DNA from: Gnetum montanum | Taxonomy: Eukaryota > Streptophyta > Gnetopsida > Gnetales > Gnetaceae | Length of the DNA stretch: 64,000 bases | Assembly: GCA_015680685.1 (NCBI GenBank) | Contig: MNCI01005250.1 | Location: 23,677-87,676 of the forward strand | Direction: 5' to 3' | Part shown: positions 56,940-64,000 of the stretch, piece by piece | Layout: every line of letters starts with the position of its first letter | Position numbering within the stretch: position 1 is the first letter of the stretch | Notes under the pieces: model-generated | Database searches by the model: none | What the model saw: only the letters and a program-made list of their open reading frames with translations | Told to the model about the DNA's origin: nothing | Position numbers and translations under genes: made by a program

Positions 56940-58168
56940 TCTTCTACTTACTCTATCTTCCATTTGAATAATTTTAATGATAGTCGTGTGGGTGTCAATC
57001 TAAGACCATAGGTGCTTCTATAAATTTTTCCTTGTATTTTCAATTTTCAAATGCTTTAATATTTTCTTGTTCTTTTATAATTTTTCATTTCTTAAATGTT
57101 TGATATTCTTTCACAATTTTCAATTCTTTAATAATTTTTAATTCATTGACATTTTTCATTCTTTACTTCTTTTTACAATACTTACTATCTTCTTCATATT
57201 TTGTTTTCATAAATTTTGATTGTTAATAAAACACATTACAAATAAGGTAAGATGTAGTCCAATAAAGTGAATATTTCTCTATGTTATCAAGTCATAAGAC
57301 ATTGATTATTTAAACAGTGAGGCCACACCATTCATTTATGCATTCCATTAATAAGAGGTTCTTACTAGGGCTATAATGATATTCTCTTTCCATCGTACAC
57401 CTAAGAATAAACTCGTGATCATTATGCCTAGATCAAAAAATGAACCAAGAGGGAATATAAAGGGTGTGACAATTAAGGGGATTTGTGGATTTTCTTGGAT
57501 TACTACTGTGAGTTTTATCATGTTTTCTAGGTTGTATGATATCCTTGTAGATCTAATGAAAAATGGGAGTATGAGTAAAATAAGTGCTACCTTACCATGT
57601 CACTAGAAAGACATGTTACCCATGCCTAAAGGTAGTCCTCTAGTAAGGTTGACATAGATAAAAACAAAACTCATGCACAGACTAAATTTCCAGGGTTCCC
57701 ATTGGAAAGACATATTACCCATGCTTGAAGGTGGGTAGCTTCTCAGAAATTGAAAAAAAAAACATGCCATGAATAAACTCCTCCCTTGGAAAACACATCA
57801 GATGATAATACTCCTTGCAACAGTGGTAGTCTTACAGTTGTAATTCCAAGAGATGAGACAATGTGATGTCACTAAAATGTGGTTTGGACTTGCTTTGAAT
57901 CTTGGAGAAAAAGGCTAATGATTACTTTAACCACTAATAAAACACAAAAATTCATTATGCCTATGGTAAGACACCTCATGTCCTAGTTTCTACAATCCCT
58001 TTTAAGTTCATTTCCTCTCACTATATGAATAATCATAACTTGTGGGTTTATATAACATAGCGTAATCTTCCTAACTTGTTGATACTAACATGTGTGTTTT
58101 GGTAAACAAGCATGCATTACATTCAACTCCTTAAGTGCTTAAGGACACTTTTAGGCCTAGTTATACAA

Positions 58169-58208
58169 GGGCATTAAGGGCTAGAGCCTGCTTTGAGAAG
58201 GACCCACT
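58169..58208 (+). promoter_or_regulatory. Conserved 40-base tail motif (E)
   Basis: It begins gggcattaagggctagagcc and matches the B copy at 36 of 40 bases. Two of the four changes lie in the possible loop between GGGC and GCCT. Confidence 0.6.
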
Positions 58209-58730
58209 TGTATAATTGTTGTCTCGTATACCTGCCAAGCAATTCCACATCATCTTGAGCCTTCCAATACCAATAAACATCAATAAAAACCTCCCGTATC
58301 ATTCAAACTATCTGTTCTAATAACATGAACTCCTTGCCCATCTCATCCATCTCATTAATACTTCATGAACTTTCGTAGCCTAAGATTCCTTCTTTATGCA
58401 TTATCCATGACAAATTTTCTAACAATATGCATCATCCATAGCCAAGAAAAATCCTTCATACCTTCCAAATACTCAAAAGAATTCATTTTTAATCATCAAA
58501 CCTTTAAGAAAAATTTGAATTTTTTGCCTCCAATATTGGATATCATAAAATCTATATATAGGCGGACACTTAGCAAAATTTTTTCATTTTCACACTTGAA
58601 GCCTAGGGAGATTTTTCCATTTTTCTTCCACGAACTACACTCTAACCACCTAGATTCTCCAAGCTACAACCTGCACACTATCACTCTGATTTTCACACTT
58701 CTCGAATCTATTTGATCCTAGAGTGCTCAT

Positions 58731-58746
58731 CTTAGTCATGGGGGTG
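58731..58746 (+). promoter_or_regulatory. Internal purine-tract motif of E
   Basis: cttagtcatgggggtg, about 325 bases before the additional ORF; same place as 166-181 in A. Confidence 0.5.
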
Positions 58747-59071
58747 CTAGTGAGGAAAATATAATTCAATTTTTTTGAAATTGCTAACACCCATAACATA
58801 TTATAAGGGTACGTTTAAAGGAAAATAACAAATTTTTTTAAAGAAAATCACTTATATGAAGGCCAAAAAAATTTTAATAGGACTCCTAATCAACCATACC
58901 AATTATCTTAGGTCATATAAAAGCACTAAAGGGGTTCTTTTTTTGAAAATTTCCTAACTTTGCAACCATAATGAACTAGGAACTTAATGTAACTAAGGGT
59001 ATGAGTAAGGTATAGAACCATTAAGAATTTATGAGAACACTTTAGTAACTCCAATCCTTGATTGATTGTAG

Positions 59072-59727
59072 ATGGTTCCACAGAGAGGAGCATAAGAAGG
59101 ACTTCCTCAACCAACAAGCAAGAGACCAAGAGGCACTGGAAGAGCAAAACAAAAGAACAAGAGTCATAAGAAAAACATGCAAAGTAGAAGGCTTAATCTT
59201 AGAGTATCCATCAAGAAATTCCTGCTACCAAACATTTGGCTTAAGGATCAGTAGAAGAACCACAAGTACAAGGATAATGCCTCACGTTGTCATAAGAATG
59301 CCTCCAAATCATCCAAGAAAAGATGCTCCTGACCATAGTGATTATGGAAATAAAATTTGGCCCATTTGTAGAATTTGTTCCTAAGGTAGTGAGTACACAA
59401 CTCCAAGCATTACCGCTACAGCCCATTCTATCAAGTAGTGGAGAATGGTTTCTTGGGTAGACTTACTAGTTTTGGAATAACAAGGCAGAAGATGCTACAG
59501 TTAACATAGAGGAATTCTTTGTTTCTTAATCAATCAAGGCAATAGTAGAAGCTCTAAATGTGCCCAATGAAGGGGCAAGGTTGGCACATCTATCCACTAG
59601 GTTTGACACAGAAACTAGAAATTTGTGGCTGAAAAGGACATATAACAAAGAGGATAAAGAATATGATGAATTAACTTTAGAGAAAAGAATTTATTTCAAA
59701 ATTGACACATACCACTTGTTTCCCACA
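59072..59727 (+). pseudogene. Additional ORF of element E, 5' part
   Basis: It starts MVPQRGAEEG after correction of a stop and matches A (MAPKRGQQEG). Frameshifted pieces FGPFVEFVPKVV near 59360 and the frame of 59560-59727 (LTLEKRIYFKIDTYHLFPT) match FVEFAPEAV and MKERIYFKIETYHLFPT in A. Homology with A stops abruptly after cccaca at 59727, where other sequence starting TG begins; this looks like an insertion site. Confidence 0.7.
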
Positions 59728-60418
59728 TGGCTGCCCAGTAACAAAACCTACACCTCTGGTTCAAGTATTTAGTACATAAAAACTAATAAACTAATAATAA
59801 TCTAATAATAATAAACTAATACTCATCACTATAATAAACTAAAATACAATAAACTAAAAAAATTTAAAATAACTAAAATAAACAATAATTAAATAATTAA
59901 CAATATGTAATTAAGATTTAAAACTACCAATTTTGGGGTTTAACACAACCTCTAATTAGCCTTTGGCTAGTGCTTACCCATAAAGGCGAAAATAAAATAA
60001 AATAAACATCAATAGATGTACAAGAAAATAGAATTATTCCAAGATATATATATATATTAGGTATTCAAAATTTAACATATTGGAAACATGTAGATATTTA
60101 ACAAGAAAAAGATTAAAACAAAAATAAATTTGTCTATTGCCTAAATGTCCAAATATTTATTTACTAATTATACCTATTCCTCTTTTGATGATAAATTTTT
60201 ATTCTTGGATATGAGTTCACATATAACTCAATTAGGAAGGTCTTACCTAAGATTAATTGAACTTAACCTCACCTCATAAGGTCTGCTTTACTATGTGCAA
60301 GAATGTCTTATAAACTCAAGGTTTAAACCTTTCTTATGATTTAAGAATCCAAGATGCATTACTTACATCTAACTCATTCCCTAACTTGATCTTGGCTTCC
60401 GAATTGGTTATATCCTAC
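59728..60418 (-). other. Sequence interrupting E, possibly LTR of a minus-strand gypsy element J
   Basis: It is AT-rich with many taataaacta repeats at 59775-59900 and has no ORF. It begins TGGCTGCCCAGTAAC right at the break in E, as an LTR end would. Together with the minus-strand integrase at 62590-63296 it may belong to one element, with a pyrimidine tract at 61243-61254 as its purine tract. This is inference. Confidence 0.35.
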
Positions 60419-61212
60419 TGATGAGTGGCGAGGTACCCCTACACTCAACCATATGAATATGAGCATTTCACGCACGATCCAGTCGAACTCCAAGGACCAA
60501 GTGCTTATGCGCCTTAATGGAACACTCAGGGTTAATCAATCGTTGTCTTCCCAAACTTACTTGTATTGTCATGGTTGTATGGTTAAGTAAGCTTGAGGTA
60601 TATGATTTTTATAGCTTTTGTATTTTCTATGTCTTTTGCTAATAAAGGAGAGGGAGAGAGAACTAAGTGGCTAACTTACATTAACTATTCATTAACTAGT
60701 TTCTAAATGTTCCTAACACCAGTATTCATTCCCACTTGTTGTACACATCCTGAACCAGTGTAACATTGCTGGAATTACCAAATGCTAATCATTATTGGGT
60801 TACCAAGTGCTACACGCATGCTCGAAGTGGTCGTATTGAGTGTATTTAGCTAAGGGGGTTGAAGGTTGAGAGAGATATTACTTAACTAGGAAAGCACTAA
60901 ACAATCATTAATTACTAATTAGCTTAATCTATATGTTGCAAGGTATATCATAAAGTTTATCTTTATTTCCGTACACAAAATTGTGCTCAGGTACAAATTG
61001 CTCAAATAAAGATCCATTCACTCTATGACTCCTACTGCAGGCACACAGAAATAATTCTAACTCTGGAAGGAAAAAACTACAAGAGTCTGGCTAAGGTTCT
61101 AAATCTAATTACCTTGGAACCAAGGGCATTGCCACTTATTTATAGAAGATGAGGTAAGATGCGAGATCGCGTGGTGGATATGAAATCACGTATGCGATAT
61201 TGCAGCTCATCA
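60419..61212 (-). repeat. Solo LTR F of the E/B/C/D family
   Basis: On the plus strand it runs from TGATGAGTGGCG to TGCAGCTCATCA (794 bases). No primer site adjoins it on the left and no AGTCATGGGGG tract on the right. The flanks CCTAC (60414-60418) and TCTAC (61213-61217) differ at one base, so it is best read as a solo LTR left by LTR-LTR recombination. Confidence 0.75.
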
Positions 61213-62589
61213 TCTACTATCATATTCTTTATTAATTGGTTATCCCCTCCCCCTAATTAAGCTAAGGTATGTAACATACCTACTTTAATTAGCAAATATA
61301 AATTATTAAAAAGAGATATGATCAAAGGATATACCAAAAGCAAAAGTTGCCCTGGGTTTTATATATCTAGACTAAGAGGAAACCAAAGGCAATGGATGAA
61401 CAAGTGTTAGTATCCATCATTGGCTACCATAGTAGCGATCTTGACCACTAACACTTATGGAAGACATGATGGAAAACACAAAAAACCCCCATGCACAAAA
61501 GTATCACTAGTCAGAGAGATGACCATGCAAGAGAAAATAGGAAGATAACACAACAAAAATGAAAACAAGGAATAGAAAATAGTAAAAACTAGGTAAAAAA
61601 AAAACAAAAAGAACAATAATCTAAGTACAAAGAAACAAAAGCAAAATAACTAAATAACATAGTAAGAGGAATGATTAAAAATGAAGGTGCCCATTAAGAT
61701 ACCAACTATGGAGGAGTCATTCCTTCACTACCAATGTTATACCCTAGTTCTAAGGTAGTGGCACCTTGATTTGATTGGTAATTGTTGCTTGTCCCTTAAA
61801 CACTTTGCTTACAAAAGGGGGTTCTTGTAGCATGCTTAAAATTGTGAGCTTGGAGCATTGCCCCAACTGTAAGGTTCTTATGGGAGTGGGGCTCAACTCA
61901 TGATTGAAGGTTCTTGTGGGATCCTTTTTTTTCTTTTTCTTTTTAATTTTTATTTCTTGCTTTTTTTTTTCTTTTTCTTTTCTCTTTTCTTTTTCTTTGG
62001 AAGAAATTCAATATCTAACCAACTTCAACAATGAGGTTCTTATGGGAGCCAATTTTATTTTGTAAGGATTATTCACATTTCTTGATATTGATAGATGTCT
62101 TTTGCTACTGAAGAAATTAGGTCCAATATAACACACTCTTTCCACCTTAATGACTTATCCAATCAGGTATTTAATAGAATCCAAACACTAATAAGCATTA
62201 CCCTAAACTAAGTTATTTAGCCACATTAACTTATGAAACTTGTACTTTAAGAATATTGCTGAAAAATAATTAAGTTTATTATGTGTAAGACACTTATTAA
62301 TCTAAGGCTCACCCTTAGTTGGATTTTGGGTTTAAGCCTACTTATCTCAAGGTAGAAGGAGTTTTCCTTCTCCCTTACATTCTAGACATGATGCTACCAA
62401 ATTCTTTATAGTTCCAACTAACAATAGAATTTCCTATTGCCCTATATATTTTTCAAAATAAAAGTTGTAGACTGTAAATACTACTTTATAGTTTATTCTA
62501 TGACATAAGAGTCTTGTTCAACGTTTCTTTTAAGAGTTAATACTTCTAATGGATTGTTGTTATGTAATTCATTAGTTATGGGATAAGTT
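61213..62589. other. Noncoding sequence with pyrimidine runs
   Basis: No gene was recognised. Notable are cccctccccct at 61243-61254, three ggttcttgtggga/ggttcttatggga-type repeats at 61820-62050, and a T/C-rich run at 61925-61998. It may be the tail of the minus-strand element whose integrase follows. Confidence 0.4.
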
Positions 62590-63296
62590 AGATCACTTAG
62601 CTCTACAAGCTCATCTTCTCTAGGTTCCTCAATGTCATGTTGATGATATAACTTAAGTATTTGTCCATTTACTAAGAATGTAGTTGAGGAATCATTAATA
62701 GGTGATATGAGAACACTTCCGTTATCATGGAGTTGGATAACTAAATAAGGGCCTTCCCACCTAGTTGTTAACTTCCTTAGAAATTATGTAATCTTATATT
62801 GTAGAGAAGAACTTTATATGGAAATGTGTTTTTTAAAGATATTCTTATTATGTAATATATTCATTTTTTTCTTTACAATTTTTTGTTTGTCAAGAGCATG
62901 TAGCTGTATTTTGTCAAGTTCGTGAAGTTGGTTGATTCAAGCAACCTGGTTCATGTCTTCATCAAAGTTGAGTTGTTGGGCTAAATGTAAAGATTAATAT
63001 TTAAGTTCAACAAGTAATATACATAACTTACCAAAAACCAATTGATAAGGTAAATATCCTAAACTTGGTTTATAGGTAATCTGATAAGCCCAAAGTTTAT
63101 CTTGCAATTTTTTAGACTAATCCTTTCCTTTAGTACATACAATTTTTGTTAATATATTCAAGATAATTCTATTAGCATTCTCTAATTGGCCATTTGTTTA
63201 GGGATGATAGGAAGTAGCTATTTTATTTTGGATACCATAAGACTTAAGAAATTTTTCCATGATTTTATTGACAAAATGAGTTTCTTGATCACTAAT
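62590..63296 (-). pseudogene. Ty3/gypsy integrase remnant J, 3' half
   Basis: The minus strand encodes ISDQETHFVNKIMEKF, a TSYHP-TNGQLENANR segment, LWAYQITYKPSLGYLPYQLV and QLNFDEDMNQVA. Further on come a lysine-rich stretch and WEGP-like and VNGQILKLYHQ motifs of the C-terminal domain, with several stops. It differs from E's integrase and so belongs to another gypsy lineage, closer in style to Athila integrases. It is cut at 63296 by an LTR. Confidence 0.82.
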
Positions 63297-64000
63297 TGAT
63301 GAGCGGTGAGGTACCCCTACGAACTTTGAGGATTAAGTGCTTATGCACCTACATACAACAAGGATGAGTTATGTAGTCATTGTCTTCCCATGCTTACTTG
63401 TAAGGCACAATTGTATGGTTAAGTAAACTTAAGGTGTATGATTTTTTTTTGTTTTTCTCTTATATTTTCTATCCTGGTCTTCTAAGTGTGTGCATTGAAA
63501 AGATTTAATTAACTAGTAAGTTTTGTAACTCTAATGTGAATAAAATCCTAACACTAGCATCCATTCCCACTCTTCAAACACATCCTAAACCAGTGTAACA
63601 CTACTAGGATTATCAAACACTAATTGTTACTAGGTTACTAAGTGTTCCACGTATGCTCAAATTGGTCATGCTGAGTGTGCTAATTCATTAGTAATTGATA
63701 ATTAAAAATTCTATGAAATAACATTAATTAACTATTGAAATCATTGAATAATAGTAAATAACATGAAATGCAATAATTATGATATTCTGAATGTTGCAAG
63801 GTTTATCACAAAGTTCATCTTTATTTCTGGACACACGGTGTGCTTAGGTACACAATGCTCAAATAAAGATTCATTCACTCTATGACTCATACTGCAGGCA
63901 CTCAAAAATAATTCTAACTCTAGAATAGAAAAACTGCAAGAGTTTGACTAAGGGACTAAAAAATAATGCCCCAGACCAAGCACCCCTATCTCTTATTTAT
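63297..64000 (-). repeat. LTR G of the E/B/C/D family, cut by the window end
   Basis: It starts TGATGAGCGGTGAGGTACCCC inside the integrase relic and continues to the right edge. Family landmarks (atcttcccatgcttacttgta-like segment near 63390, tttatttctgg near 63820) are present. The left flank ctaat would be its target duplication; the right copy is not visible. Confidence 0.8.

Larger units (their letters stand above)
56940..59071 (+). other. Tail of element E between pol and the additional ORF
   Basis: Noncoding. It contains a T-rich stretch (about 57025-57190) in the place of the minisatellite of B, C and D. Purine-tract-like motifs are at 56980-56994 (atagtcgtgtgggtg) and 58731-58746 (cttagtcatgggggtg), and the conserved 40-base motif is at 58169-58208. 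Just before the ATG at 59072 stands ttgattgattgtag, which could be a splice acceptor. Confidence 0.65.
27983..59727 (+). mobile_element. Ty3/gypsy element E (decayed, full gene set), interrupted by B
   Basis: E comprises a 5' LTR split by element B (27983-28062 plus 49794-50623), a degenerate primer site, gag, protease, RT, RNase H, integrase, a long tail and an additional ORF that breaks off at 59727. The order RT-RH-IN defines Ty3/gypsy, and an additional ORF after pol is known from the Athila-type lineage. All frames carry many stops. It is the oldest layer of the nest, and its proteins are recognisably homologous to the Gag-protease of B, C and D. No 3' LTR of E is visible in the window. 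Confidence 0.75.

Noticed and set aside
60419-63296. A complete minus-strand element with LTRs at 60419-61212 and 63297 onward
   Set aside because: No purine tract adjoins the first LTR and no primer site adjoins the second; the first has its own near-perfect target duplication, so the two LTRs are separate insertions.

Overview
This window is nuclear DNA of a seed plant, probably a woody angiosperm; the species cannot be named from the sequence. One host gene looks intact: a two-exon WEB-family (DUF827) coiled-coil gene at 10130-12371 (+). Almost everything else that can be identified is LTR retrotransposon sequence in layers.

Region by region. 1-4242 is the 3' part of a Ty3/gypsy element (A): a decayed additional ORF downstream of pol, a polypurine tract and an LTR. 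4243-6067 is a broken PIF1-type helicase. 6461-6850 is a fold-back element with about 150-base arms. 8857-12371 is the WEB gene with a likely promoter and a likely intron in the 5' leader. 15008-23716 is a Ty1/copia complex bounded by a 5-bp target duplication (AGTTG): a plus-strand element whose interior is replaced by two minus-strand copia copies sharing an LTR. 26340-27110 is a minus-strand gypsy integrase relic, followed by a SINE-like sequence.

27983-59727 is the most informative part. It is a Russian doll of one Ty3/gypsy family with a tRNA-Asp-type primer site. Element D (38933-46270, minus) lies in element C (33835-48535), with TSD GTGTG. C lies in element B (28063-49793), with TSD TGATT. 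B lies in the 5' LTR of element E, which continues at 49794-59727. B, C and D are non-autonomous: they encode only Gag and protease and then have a noncoding tail before the 3' LTR (the TR-GAG type of architecture). D keeps an uninterrupted 1114-codon Gag-protease frame. E is a decayed full-length relative with gag, protease, RT, RNase H, integrase and an additional ORF homologous to that of A. Aligning E with B, C and D suggests that the small elements arose by loss of RT-RH-IN and of the additional ORF, while short cis motifs were kept: a repeated purine-tract motif, a 40-base tail motif, and palindromic GATATC clusters in the LTR.

59728-64000 holds another minus-strand gypsy relic that probably interrupts E's additional ORF, with a solo LTR of the E/B/C/D family (60419-61212) and the start of one more LTR (63297 onward) inserted in it. 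An assembly gap of 368 N lies in the 5' LTR of D.

The likely biology is a Gag-only family mobilised in trans by E/A-type elements. No CRISPR, rRNA or intact tRNA gene was seen.
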